64,000 bases of DNA from Hirsutella rhossiliensis (Eukaryota > Ascomycota > Sordariomycetes > Hypocreales > Ophiocordycipitaceae): positions 35,799 through 99,798 of the forward strand of contig NW_025408693.1 in assembly GCF_020360975.1 (NCBI RefSeq), given 5' to 3'. The notes beneath the pieces are model-generated. The model was not told the origin of the DNA. It ran no database searches and saw nothing but the letters and a program-made list of their open reading frames with translations. The translations under genes and the position numbers were made by a program. Each line of letters opens with the position of its first letter. Within the stretch, counting starts at the first letter, position 1. Positions 22,364 to 32,600 of the stretch are shown piece after piece.

Positions 22364-22401
22364 CCTTCGTTAGAAACTGGCATCCAGGCATACATGGAAG
22401 G

Positions 22402-22990
22402 TCAAGTGCTGGCTTGAGTGGCTGACCAGGAGCGCTTCCTAGCCTCTAGCTGCACGCCATCCTTGGCCCGGCTGCAGGGGCCACGAAGCAAGCAGCTTCC
22501 CATTTGATGATCCATGTCTGCCACCTCTGTCATTGGCATGTAGCGTTGCAGCGACTGGACAGGGGCGCCGCCTGCCATAGGTTCGTCGGCGCGAAAGGGA
22601 TGGCCTTGTTCGGAATCAGGTGGCAAGATGCCTGACTGCAAGAAATGGGCGATGTGGTCGTCGTTAATACCATGCCTGTTGAGAAGCTCCTGGAGCTGTT
22701 TGTTCTCTCCCCCTACTCTCGCAGCCATCTGGATACCGGTAGAGGCCTCAATGCGCTGATGTTCTTATGCTTTAAGTCCCCGCTCGAGGTCCTGGATATA
22801 CTCTCTCCGTCGGGCACGATCTCCTTTGGTTGCCTCGAACTTGGGCCAATTTGCTCTTGCGCTAGAGCAGAGAACAAGAGATGGGCTCTTCTGATCACAC
22901 CTTCCTCATTTGGACGCGCCGCAGGCTTACGCTCTGAGAGCTCGATGATGAGCGGGGAAATTCGCCTTTACGTTGCTGCCTAGTTTACAT
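22402..22990 (-). pseudogene. bZIP transcription factor relic
   Basis: Minus-strand pieces give a basic region (RGNQRRS, then in the next frame RARRREYIQDLERGLKA), an in-frame TAA at about 22770, then ENKQLQELLNRHGINDDHIAHFL. Basic region, spacing and leucine positions match fungal bZIP proteins, which bind DNA as dimers in the nucleus. One base appears missing between QRRS and RARRR. The stop replaces what would be a Gln codon by a CpA-to-TpA change. No further exons recognised upstream. Confidence 0.55.
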
Positions 22991-23171
22991 TCTATATGAA
23001 CCCTTGGTCAGCCCGTCTGAAGAACCTACCTTAGCCTGATACCACAGACCTTCACACAGCAGGGAGCAAGAGCCATCCTGAGCATATCTCTTCTTCGCCG
23101 ACAATTTTGAGGCGCACCTTATACCCTTGTTTTTGGAAACTCTTTACCCAAATTTTTGGACGTAGTTAATC

Positions 23172-23513
23172 ATGGCTAGCCTCGGACCCGACGCCAAAGA
23201 ACTCAAGAAAATCCAGAAGCGGATCAGCGACATTATGCGCGATTACACAGCGGAGCAAGCAAACCATCAAAACTTGCTTAATATTATCGAGAACGCTTCA
23301 AGCACCAATGTGCAGCTAATGTCCGAAAGCGCCTCGAGTTCAAGGAATCGCAGAGGCCGTCGCCAAGTACCCGATATGAACCAAAGGATTGCGGAGTTAA
23401 GACGGCAGCTCTCTGAGAAGGAAGCGGTGATTGGAAGGCTGTGGAATAAATTGGCCGAGTTACAGGAGCGTGAGCGGGAGTTAATGGCGCGGTCCTTACA
23501 AGGGGGGGCTTAG
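23172..23513 (+). CDS. Small coiled-coil protein, 113 aa
   Basis: True ATG in the context TAATCATGGCT; intact to the stop at 23513. Two helical heptad regions (about residues 8-45 and 66-108, e.g. MNQRIAELRRQLSEKE) flank a Ser/Arg-rich linker with RNRRGRRQV. No family recognised; length and charge would suit a small nuclear or scaffold protein, but this is a guess. It is next to the bZIP relic and convergent with the APH-type kinase, whose stop is 42 bp away. Confidence 0.5.
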   Translation: MASLGPDAKELKKIQKRISDIMRDYTAEQANHQNLLNIIENASSTNVQLMSESASSSRNRRGRRQVPDMNQRIAELRRQLSEKEAVIGRLWNKLAELQERERELMARSLQGGA

Positions 23514-23554
23514 TTAAGAGATGTCATTAGATGTTTGAAAGGTAGACTCTATAC

Positions 23555-25197
23555 CTATCTGACTTGTACTAAGCTTTCCGTTTTTTCAAGAAATTCTCGA
23601 ATTAGCCGAGCCTGAGCGTCATCGACGAGCAGCCCATGTCTCGCAAGATATTCGGTGTAGCGCTTAGAGTTCCGAATTTGAAGCTCAACTTGTTGCGCAA
23701 GTACCTGGTTCTCATCTTTTGCGAAAAAGTCGTTAACCACTGTATCCCTACATGCTTCGGATCCGAATAAGCGTTGAAAGGTAGACATGTAGTATATATC
23801 CTGGAGGTTAGAGGGGTGGCGTAGAATTTGCATTATGGGCGACACTCGTGGCAGAAATCCTTGATCCTGCACGACTTGGTCCTGTTGTAATCCCCAGTCT
23901 TGACAGAGCTGAGAGCAAGCGCTCGAAGTATTTCCCATCTCCATAAGAAGTGTGCAGAACTCTGAAAAGATATCGCCTCGGGGAACACCAGTAAAGACAA
24001 GGAAGGTAGCTGGATCGTGCCCGGTAATCCATGGCGGTGGCGTGAACAATTGTAGTGGAATCGTGCCGGTAAACTCCCAGTCAATAATTGCGAGAATGTG
24101 GAAGTCGTCATCGATGAGAATGTTACCACATCTTAGATCTGGGTGGGCGAGTATAAATGAAGGGCTAGGCTCCTGTAAGTCGATGCATTTAGGAATTTCC
24201 TTCAATAGACTGTCCAAAGCGAACATCTCCATCTTTGCTTGCCTGCAGTCGAGCTCCTGGACGGGTTGCTTGTATGTTTCTGACAGAATATTGCAATGAT
24301 AATCTGTAAATTGCATTGTAGACGTTAAAACCCATGGGGTGGCCGGCGTTGCGCAGCTTCTTTCGAATTCGTTTGCAGTCATTGAAAGGAAGGGACCAAC
24401 TATGGGATTCGATTCGCCGTTTGGATTCGGCACCAGCGAACCCGCCGTAGAAAACTCAAGCTTGCGTAACTGCGTTAAAACATTGATGAGATCGATGTAC
24501 AGATTTCTCCGTTGTGATTGCATAGTATGTATCCAAGTTCTTGTATCAAGCTGACGCCCGGGGATGAATTCCATAATCATAAATGGCGTTAAAGCGCCCG
24601 GTACTAACGTATCGTCTTTTCCGTATGCGTAGACGCGAGGGATACGAATCGAAGTGTTGCTTTCGATATATCTGTATAGGTGATTGGGTTACTAGTATTC
24701 CATCGAACGGGTAATGATACAGCTTACCGCATCGTCGTCACCTCACTTAGGAGCTTGCTCCATGCATCACGAATCATGGGCACGATTGGTATCCTCAAAA
24801 CCCAGGTCTTGTCGGTAGATTCAAAGCGAACAAAGAAGCAGATGTTGAAGCTGCCGTTTTTCTGATCAATGACACTACAGGCCCTTTCCCCACCATACTT
24901 TGAGGCCACATGACAGACAGCAGCGCTGTCGATGGAGTCGATGAATGTACGAATCTTGGCTTCAATTTGCCGTTCAGTGAGTGGGAAGAAGATTGGAGCT
25001 TCTTGTTCGGTCTGAGCGCTGGGGGCCTGATCATTTGTGGAGGCGGGTTCTTGTTCCTTGTCCTGGCCTGTTAGTGTCGATGGCAGATTGTTCGGGGAGT
25101 CAAGTCCAGCTGCTGGAAGGCCACGGCAAAGCCCTATTAAACGTGCCGACAGCGACGTCCATTGTGCCTGAAGAAAGCGAAGTGGCATGGATGGCAT
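23555..25197 (-). CDS. APH/choline-kinase-like phosphotransferase family protein
   Basis: Two exons: 25197-24728 and 24671-23555, with a 56-bp intron (24672-24727, GTAAGC..ACAG). Splicing joins SEVTTMR to YIESNTSIRIPRVYAYG in frame, giving about 528 residues. The kinase-like fold is seen in WVLRIPIV (ATP-binding Lys region position, with Arg here), MIMEFIPGRQL (hinge), ILAHPDLRCGNILID (Brenner motif, catalytic Asp) and LAIIDWEFTG (metal-binding Asp). Such fungal proteins are usually annotated as aminoglycoside phosphotransferase family; substrates are unknown. The start is the ATG at 25197; a second lies at 25188. The frame is open further upstream to a GTG at 25395 but that part overlaps repeat sequence. 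One of the few intact host genes. Confidence 0.75.
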
Positions 25198-25376
25198 CCT
25201 CGTACTCGGCTGCCTCGGGCAATTGACGAGGTCGTGGCGATTCAAAGTCGACACGAAGTTGCTGGGTAAGGGGCTGTCGACATGTCGGATAAAGGCCGGG
25301 CCGAGCCGGCTTGCTGACAAAAGGGGATCGTGGGGGGCCAGCAGGGGGTACGAGAGGACGCGGAGGGATGAGGGGG

Positions 25377-25463
25377 TACCCGTGCCACGCCCCACTTTAT
25401 TGTCACTCGCAAGCTCGCAAGCTGTCGAGAAGAAAGGTCCGAACGAAGTGAGGCTTCTAGGTC
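25377..25463. repeat. pogo-type terminal repeat remnant abutting an LTR remnant
   Basis: TACCCGTGCCACGCCCCACT at 25377-25396 matches the outer end of the pogo element at 42780 and its inverse at 49031. From 25423 TGTCGAGAAGAAAGGTCCGA matches the terminus of the LTR at 41667-42169 (inverse orientation). Confidence 0.6.
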
Positions 25464-25789
25464 TCTGTCGTACATCAAGGCTGCCTAGAGGACTTATTCA
25501 TGAGGTGGCGATATTATTACGCAACGCCGTTGTGGCCTGCTAGGCAACAGCTACTGCGTAATCATGCGACGAACCTTTCATTTGCGTACTAGTTAAAAGG
25601 CCACCCAAAAGTGGGTCAAGTGTGGCTTGGTCGCGCGCAAGGTCCGATGCCGCAAAGGTGTGTCCGCGCATTCCTGCCAGCATCGAGGTGCGCGCCAGAG
25701 GGCATGTTGAAGCCGCAGTTGAAGCCGCAAAGTCAAGCTGGCCGCGATGCAATATATGTACGTAGGGCATGTTATTGGAGTCGTAGAGA

Positions 25790-26300
25790 ACACACTTCCG
25801 CCAATTACTTTGACTGGGTAAAGCTGATCCCTTATCACTCGGGCTCCAGTCACTGCCGTCTTCTGCGCAGCTTCCTTGACTCGTTGCAGCTCGATTTTAT
25901 CCCTGCAAATAACCTTCACTTGCTCCGTGTTTCGCGAGTTCCTCACTACTGCCGCGCACCTCCAGGTCGCCTGACCTTCCTTTGCTCTGACCTCACTTTC
26001 AATGGCTTGCCGGATCGAGCCTACCTGTGCTCGGCCTCTGTCCTGTTCCTCTACTCGCGATGTGTCGATCATGCAGAAAAGCTCGTTCGCATTGGATTCC
26101 GCAGTGCTGTCGGACGAGCGCGATTGGACAGTGCTCTGTCGTGGCGACGGCGATGAACGCGCGACCTCAGCGAAAGTTCTGGGCGGGGTAGCCACTGCGC
26201 TCACGACGATGGCTTCGAGCTGCTTTTGGACTTGTTTGAGTTGTATTTCGACTCCGCGCTTCAGTTGCTCTGGGACCGCGGCCTGATCGAAGACGGCGAG
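25790..26300 (-). pseudogene. Tad-type LINE ORF1 (gag-like) fragment
   Basis: Within a minus-strand frame (26330-25593) the part QLKQVQKQLEAIVVSA..TFAEVARSSP, FCMIDTSRVEEQDRGRAQVG, WRCAAVVRNSRNTEQVKVI and GARVIRDQLYPVKV is characteristic of fungal Tad-like LINE ORF1 upstream of its zinc knuckles. Homology stops after PVKV. The fragment abuts the gypsy element on its right. Confidence 0.65.
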
Positions 26301-27337
26301 TACCGCAACATACACGCCTCTGTTGTCCAAGGCAACGCCACCTTCCCTTCGGAATACAACCTTTCTGTCCAGGTACCTGACTGCGAAATCGACGACCGCG
26401 GAGCATTGCTCCGGCGCGGCGCTTTATGGGTGCCCAATTGGGAACCACTTCGGACGGCACTGATACAACAGACACACGACTCTCACATTACGGGTCACCC
26501 TGGGCGCGACGTTACGCTCAACATTCTTCAACGGAGCTACTTTTGGCCCCAGCAATACCTTATGGTTCGCCAATTCGTACGGAACTGCAATGTTTGCTCA
26601 CGGTCAAAGTCGTGGCGCCACAGCCCACAGGGTCTCCTACGACCTTTGCCTATTCCGGACAGATTTCACAGCGAATTGTCTGTCGACTTCATGGTTGACC
26701 TGCCAGCTAACGGCAAAGGCCCCCGATTTCTGATGGTAATTTGTGATCGGCTGCTCGGCTCTTGTACACTGGAAGCTATGGATTCGATGGAAGCTGAGGC
26801 TTGTGCCGAGCGCTTTGTTCAGTGCCACTACAGATTCCACGGCTTTCCAAAGACGATGACATCTGACAGAGGCAGCAACTGGGTTAGCAAATTCTGGCAA
26901 CGGCTTTGTGAACTCGTGCGCATTGAGCAACGTCTATCCACGGCATACCACCCTCAGACCGATGGCGCTACCGAACGGATGAATCAAGAGGTCCTTGTTT
27001 ACCACGAATCTTCGTCGCCTACGCCCAGACCGACTGGGCAGGTCTTCTGCCAATGGCCATGCTCGCGATCAACAACCGCGATTCCTCTGTCACGGGTTAC
27101 AGCCCCTTTTTCCTCACTCACGGGTACCACGCCGAGCCTATCCAACAAAACCAAATCTCATCTCGCTCCAAAACCGACCCCAAGGCCCGTGCCGACCACT
27201 TCATTGCCCGCCTACGAGAGGGTCAAGAATTAGCCCAAGCAGCGAAAGCGACGGCACAACAAATCATGGAACACCAGGCGAATAAAGGGCGGCGGCCAAG
27301 TCAAAAGTTCGTTGTCGGGGAGAAATCGGGCTCGTGA
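26226..27337 (+). pseudogene. Ty3/gypsy integrase region, truncated
   Basis: 26226-27233 holds the H2C2 finger (HDSHITGHPG..CNVCSRSK) and integrase core: D in ELSVDFMVDLP, D in MTSDRGSNW, E in HPQTDGATERMNQE. A frame change near 27000 leads to 27053-27337 (MAMLAINNRDSSVTGYSPFFLTHG type), ending in KFVVGEK where a pogo element begins on the opposite strand. RT and RNase H are missing upstream (LINE fragment there). The order and motifs identify gypsy. Confidence 0.85.
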
Positions 27338-28793
27338 CCACCCTCTTCCTTTTTTTCGGCTTGACGGCCGCCAATTGTGTTTCCAGTGCCTGAATCTGCA
27401 ATTGAGCTTTTGCTAAAAGGCCATCCTTCTCGTCAAACCCTTTTGTGATCTTCCTGAACAGCAATCTCTTCGTGGGCACGTCGTCGTCTAGCTGGTTGAA
27501 TTGAACTACCTGAACCTTCAGATCTTGCGAGCGCCTCGGGGTCGACCACGCAATCTGGGATGTGTCTGATTGCCAGTCACTGGTGGGTAAGTGGCTATTG
27601 AATGCATTGGCCACATTTTTCGCGTTCCTTTTGCGTCTGTTGCTGTTCTCCAGCAGAAGAGGGCTCAAAAGTGGCTTCGCCATCGACACCGGCCACAAAC
27701 CCGTCGCTTTCCAGCCACCCTTGATGTTTGACACAGTGAGCGCTTGCTCGCGTGCTTTCTGGTAGCAGGAAAGAAAGTTTTGCTTGCCGACTGGGCTTGA
27801 ATCGGTCAGGAGGCTGAGAAATCCGACCTGTTTGCGGTAGTAGTGCTTAAGAGCGGAGAAGACAGACAAATCGAGCGGTTGCAGCACATGAGAGGTATGG
27901 GGAGGTAAGAAAAGAAGGTGAATCTGATGCTGGTAGCATAGATACATGAAGTCAACCGTCTCGTGACTTCCGTGGCCGTCCAATACTAGCAGTCTTCGCT
28001 CCGAAGGGTCGGGTGGCTGGGTTCTTGGAATGAACACCTTTTCGAGCCACTCCACCGCAGTTTGGTCCGAAGTCCAGCCGTTCTTTGTCGCAGTGAATTG
28101 CCAGTCACTAAAAGTACTGAGATCTTCTGGGAACCACTGTTGCTGGACCGATTTGCCCTTGAAAATGACGAGTGGAGGAGGAAGGTGCCGGCAGCGGACA
28201 CGCACTCGATGAACGACGTCCAGACCCGAGAACCAGGCGTCTTCTTTTGTACAGATCGTTTTCAGCACTGCCAACGACCAGGCCATTCTCCCCAAGTCCT
28301 TCCATGATGCCTGCTTCATCCATGTTGTACCTGTTCTCCGGCTTAATAGCCAGAATCTCGGAAGGAAGAAATTGTTGAACCAAGGCCGAATTACCTCGGT
28401 AGAAGCGCCGTTGACACGCGCAGAGTCTCTGTGATGGCACTTCTGGGTCCGAACTGCAGGATTTCGTCTTAAAAATGCTTGCATCCAGTGTTTTCCGAGC
28501 GGTGTGTGGTCTCCTTTGACGGCGAGCATGCGCTGCGCGAACTGCCTGATCTGCGAGTGAGTGGGAGGAAGGCCCAAGGCGTCCTGAATGAGAATCCATT
28601 CGGTAAGTTGCTTTTCCTGTGTCTGAGAAAGCCTCTGAAGAGCAGAAAATGCATCCTTTCTGCATTCGTGACCATGCATGCGATTGTAAAGAGTTGCCCT
28701 CAGGACGCCCCAATCGCGAGCAGCCTTCTTGGCGGATCCGCCATTGGCGATTGCCTCAAGGGCGCTGTGAATGTCAGACTCTGTATATTTCAT
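27264..28793 (-). pseudogene. pogo/Fot-like transposase (element 2)
   Basis: ATG at 28793 chosen (MKYTESDIHSALEAIANGG, a Psq-type helix-turn-helix); the frame opens earlier without need. A CENP-B-type DNA-binding region follows (LTEWILIQDALGLPPTHSQIRQFA). The long frame reads through an out-of-frame patch at about 28390-28245; there the neighbouring frame has the expected first Asp motif (NRYNMDEAGIMEG), so two compensating indels are present. The second Asp is in LLVLDGHGSHETVDF, then HTSHVLQPLDLSVFSALKHYY. A C-terminal coiled coil (AKAQLQIQALETQLAAVKPKKRKR) ends at the junction with the gypsy fragment near 27320. Confidence 0.82.
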
Positions 28794-28887
28794 CAGTAGT
28801 GGCTTGAAGACACATGCGTCAATTTTTAGCAGATTGGATGCGTTTCCGCGGTGAAATTTGCTGTTGAAGTTGACGCAGCCGTTTAGG

Positions 28888-28947
28888 TTGGGCACCCATC
28901 TTGGGTGCCCAAAACAGGGGGGTGCCCATTTCTATGTGCAGGGACTT
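28888..28947 (-). repeat. Terminal repeat of pogo element 2
   Basis: On the minus strand the element begins AAGTCCCTGCACATAGAAAT at about 28946, next to a TA. It includes a small hairpin (TTGGGCACCCA, 3-nt loop, complement; 28888-28912). A related solo end lies at 37365-37411. The other end of this element was not found. Confidence 0.6.
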
Positions 28948-29204
28948 ATGTCGCGAAGACCGTTGCGCCACGCAGGCAAAAGCGGAATGCACACTCCAAC
29001 AAGTGCGCTGCAATCAACACATATCTGACCCCGCCTTCCCGACATTGTCGGAAAACGCGGTTGTCAGATATGTGTCAATTACAACGCACCTGTCGAACGA
29101 GCGTTCCACTTTTGTCGGGAAGGCGGGGTATGTGTTGATTGCAGCGCACTTGTTGGAGTGTGCATTCCGCTTTTGCCTGCGTGGCGCAACGGTCTTCGCG
29201 ACAT
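28948..29204. mobile_element. Foldback MITE, copy 1
   Basis: Arms of about 76 bp (28948-29023 and 29129-29204) are inverted copies, beginning ATGTCGCGAAGACCGTTGCG; with a 4-nt indel the pairing continues through ACCCCGCCTTCCCGACA. A near-identical 257-bp copy lies at 55073-55329 and a diverged piece near 54900. No coding capacity. Confidence 0.75.
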
Positions 29205-29453
29205 CCTATGGGTATCTACTCCGTACGCTGACGGGATTCGAACCACGGGGCCTACTCGAGTGTGTCGCGCGCGCAGTCTAACCGGAAGTTGCAGGGGTGG
29301 TGTGCCATCCCCTCCCGGGCTCATACCTGTTGCGAAGACAGTACGCCACTCAGGCAAAAGTGGAATGCACTCCAACAAGTGCCCTGCAAGTAACGTATAT
29401 ATCTGGCGACGTGTGTACCTTCCGACCAACAAGTGTTCCCCTCGACAGACTTC
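29205..29453 (-). repeat. LTR-like repeat with tRNA-like segment, copy 1
   Basis: Minus-strand start at 29453 reads TGTTGAGAAGAAGTCTGTCG; the same block ends at 55578 and begins (plus strand) at 54246. It contains GTGGTTCGAATCCC (a pol III B-box/T-arm motif) with CCGGTTAGACTGCG upstream (29226-29290), so it is partly tRNA-derived. No acceptor-stem partner, so not a working tRNA gene. Confidence 0.6.
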
Positions 29454-29482
29454 TTCTCAACAGTTGTACATCCAATTGCAAA

Positions 29483-30527
29483 ATGTTTTCAGCACCGCAG
29501 AATTCAACCTTCTCAAAGATTCAAGACGAAATAAATCGAGGTGCTGTTTCAAGTATTGTGGCCAATGTTTGTCCAAATGGTACGACCTTCCATGTTCTTG
29601 AGGTTGGTTGGCTAGAGTGCGATGAGGGCTTCGTGGTTCGCGGAGGCAATTGCAGTACCAAGAGTACAGAGGGCCGTCCGTTCATCAACAAACGACGTGA
29701 GCTTCCAATGTACTGTATCTTAATTGACCATCCACATGTCGGTCTGATTCTCTGGGAAACTGGCCCCGGAAAGGACTATCCCACGGTATGGGGGCCTGCT
29801 CTGTCTGATGTTTTCGCTCGCGTGAGATACGAGCCGCGACATGAGCTTCGTGCAGCGATCGAGACAACAGGACACGACATCAAAGATATCAAGAAAGTCA
29901 TTATAGGACACTTACATCTGGATCATGCCGGTGGTCTCGATGAGTTTTTTGACAGAACAGATGTTGAGATATGGGTGCATGACAAAGAGCTACGATCTGC
30001 ATTTTGGTCCGTTGCAACCGGTGCTGACGACGGCGTCTACTCGGAACACTACCTCAAGCTCTCACTGTAGGTTGCTTTGCTGTACAAACCATCTACAATG
30101 TCACAATGAACTAACGATATTTCGCTCCCTCCCTTCTCAGTAACTGGAAAACGTTTGACGAGCAGACTTTTGCCTTTTGTCAAGGCATCACATTACACCA
30201 CATACCAGGACACACGGATGGCCTTATCGGGATGCAAGTAAACATGGTCAATACAGGGACGTTCATCTTCATTAGCGACCACTGTCATGTTATTGAGAAT
30301 GTAAGCACTTTTGACCATACCTGTATGATTCGTTCGCGTCTAACGGAGGGTAATATTCAGTGGAGAGAGGGTATTCCCCAAGGTTGGCTAGCAAGGATCA
30401 CCCAGCTTGGTTTCGAAGCACTCAGAGACTGAAGCAGTTGGAAAGAATTACCAAAGGCCAAATTATTCCAGGTCATGACAAGGACTCCTTTCTTGCTCTC
30501 CAGAACCAGGCAAAAGTATTTACCTAA
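29483..30527 (+). pseudogene. Metallo-beta-lactamase-fold hydrolase (AHL-lactonase-like)
   Basis: Three exons: 29483-30066, 30141-30300, 30361-30527, with introns 30067-30140 (GTAGGT..TCAG) and 30301-30360 (GTAAGC..TCAG). The metal site HLHLDHAGG lies in exon 1; GHTDGL and FISDH follow in exon 2; IIPGHDKDSF is in exon 3. Family members hydrolyse lactones or related esters using two metal ions; the exact substrate is unknown. One G is missing in a GGG run at about 30395, shifting the frame so that the annotated frame stops at 30432 instead of continuing to 30527. The ATG is only 30 bp from the end of an LTR-like repeat, so its promoter would lie in repeat sequence. Confidence 0.75.
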
Positions 30528-30563
30528 ATATCCATTTGTCTTCCGTCTGGCCATTAACGTAAA

Positions 30564-30840
30564 TGTCTCGCGAAGAGAGTAGGGCAAGGGGCATAATGTT
30601 TTTAGGATGCATGTGTTCTCTTTTTATTTTCCCTCCCTGTCTGCTGTACCATTCTCCCATTTATGCCCTTTGCCCTCTCTTCTTCAGTCTTCCATCTCCT
30701 TCCTTGCTGACTTACTAATGCATAGGTACCCTCTCTCCGCGTCAGCTTGCCACGTCATCCCAGTTTCATCCTGTCTCATCCCTACACCTTCAGCTAGCTA
30801 TCAGGCTTCAGGATCAAGTCTTAGACCCTTCTTCTCGACA
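30564..30840 (-). repeat. 3' LTR of the minus-strand copia element
   Basis: On the minus strand it begins TGTCGAGAAGAAGGGTCTAA at 30840 and ends TCTCTTCGCGAGACA at 30564, a TG..CA LTR. A purine tract (TAAGGGGGTG) immediately precedes it, as expected for a polypurine tract. Related copies: 40899-41161 and 53761-54009. Confidence 0.7.
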
Positions 30841-30919
30841 CACCCCCTTAGCTGTTGCCTATCCCTAGCAGAGGAACAGATACAACCAGACTTGCAAGGG
30901 CAACCTCAGTTGAGCCGGG

Positions 30920-32406
30920 CTAGTGTTCGTGTAGGTCGTGAGACGGCCTCATTCGGTGTTCCCTACAGTCCTTGATCTTGTCCTTCAGCGCCTCCAGCCT
31001 AGCCTCCAGTCTCAACCTTTCACCAATCTCTTCAAGCCCAATCAGCCGAAGGAATTCCGCTAGCTTCTGCTTTGGGAGAGCTTTTGTCAACCCATCGGCT
31101 CGCATTTCAGCTGTTGGAACCCAACGAGGGCGTATTCTGCTTCCTTGCACTTCCTGACGTAGCCAGTGTTGGTGTATATCAACATGCCGTAGCCTGGTTG
31201 ACAACTTCGGACTTCCTTCTTCTAGGAGCCTTATAGTCTGCGTGTTATCGCACTCGACTACCAACGGCGACGGGATTTGTAGTTGCAAAGAACGGAGCAG
31301 TCTGCTGAGGAAGATGGCTTCCTTTGATGCTTCTGAAAGAGCGAGCAGCTCTGCCTCTGTGCTTGATGTAGCCACAGTAGCTTGCTTTGATGCTCTCCAT
31401 GCGACAGAGCCTCCAAACAGGGTCATGACATATCCCTGGGAGCTCTTCCTGTCGACTGAATTGTCTGCAAAAGATGAATCACTTGAACAGAGGAAAATCT
31501 CTGCTGCAGCCGGCTTTCTGCTGCCCCTTTTTGTGCTTCCGGTACTTCCGAGGCGTAGACCATATGATCGTGTGGCATAGAGGTATAGGATCACTCTGTC
31601 TGCTGCCTTCTGATGTGTCGGGCCTGGATTCTGATTGAAGCGGGCTAGTCGGGAGACTGCAAAAGCGATATCTGGTCTTGTTGAAATTGCTGAGAATAAG
31701 AGAGATCCGACCTTCTGAAGGTAGCTATGCTTGTCTTGGTCTCTTGCTTGGATCGGTTCTGAAAGGAGCTCTTCGTTGGTGGCCATCAGGGTGCTAGGAA
31801 GCTTTATGCCTAGTTTGTCAGGAACATACTTATGCGCAATCTTGTCGATATAGGCATCTTGCGTCAGCCAAATCGTCCGACTAGGTCGGTGCCTGAGATA
31901 CGGATCCCTAAGAACCACTTAGGTTCCCTAGTATGCTCATCTTGTATCGTTGCTGCAGGCCGGATTTAGCTTCCGTAGCGACTTGCTGATCCCTTTTTCG
32001 ATAGGCCCAGATGATGTCGTCGACATAGAAGAAGACAATGACGGCTCCTTTCATCATGACGCATGGTTCCTGAGGACTGTCTTGAAGCCTAGCTTCTCGA
32101 GGATGCGGTGAGATGCTGTTGCCAAAGAAGGGGAACGGCGAAGTCCATAGAGGGCTTTTCGTAGCCGTAGAACTTTACCCTCCTCTCAAAGCCAGGTGGC
32201 ATCTTCATAAAGACAACTTCTTCTTCCTCAAGAGGGCAGTTTACAAATGCGTTGATCGCGTCCATCTGGTCAAGCTCAAGGTCGTATTCAGCTGCTAGAG
32301 CCATCAGGGTCCGGAATGACATCCCTGCTAACGTTGTGGCTCTAGTCGGAAGGTCTCCTTTTTCTTGCTGGTTCCCACAGACAGGGTTGAAAGCCACTCC
32401 ACTCAA
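30920..32406 (-). pseudogene. Ty1/copia reverse transcriptase-RNase H, truncated
   Basis: 32406-32089 encodes the RT start (CGNQQEKGDLPTRATTL, DQMDAINAFVNCPLEEEEV), the middle is frameshifted (a YVDDI-type motif is legible near 32020), and 31918-30920 covers RT end and RNase H (STRPDIAFAVSRLARF, SSDSSFADNSVDRKSSQGY, TVATSSTEAELLALSEASKE, LRHVDIHQHWLRQEV, RADGLTKALPKQK). Integrase and gag are missing: at 32382 the coding sequence meets a hAT end. The 3' LTR follows at 30840. Confidence 0.85.
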
Positions 32407-32600
32407 TCCACTGGCTGCTCGAGTGGAGTGGGTAGATCATAATCCACTGAGTATCTCAGTATAGTGGATCCACTGGGAGCTATCGTGGATTAGGTGGATT
32501 GGGTGGATTGGCAAGTGCCTCCATTCGTGATGGTGAAGCTATTCCCGAAGTTCTTGCCACCCTACGGCCCATACCTCCCCCATCCAAGTTCCAAGCGAGG

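Noticed and set aside
25198..25395. N-termin­al extension of the APH-type kinase
   Set aside because: Begins at GTG, has repeat-derived sequence upstream and low-complexity composition; ATG 25197 preferred.
29226..29290. tRNA gene on the minus strand (also at 55340-55403 and 54110-54145)
   Set aside because: T-arm motif present, but no matching acceptor stem or full cloverleaf, and it lies in dispersed repeats.
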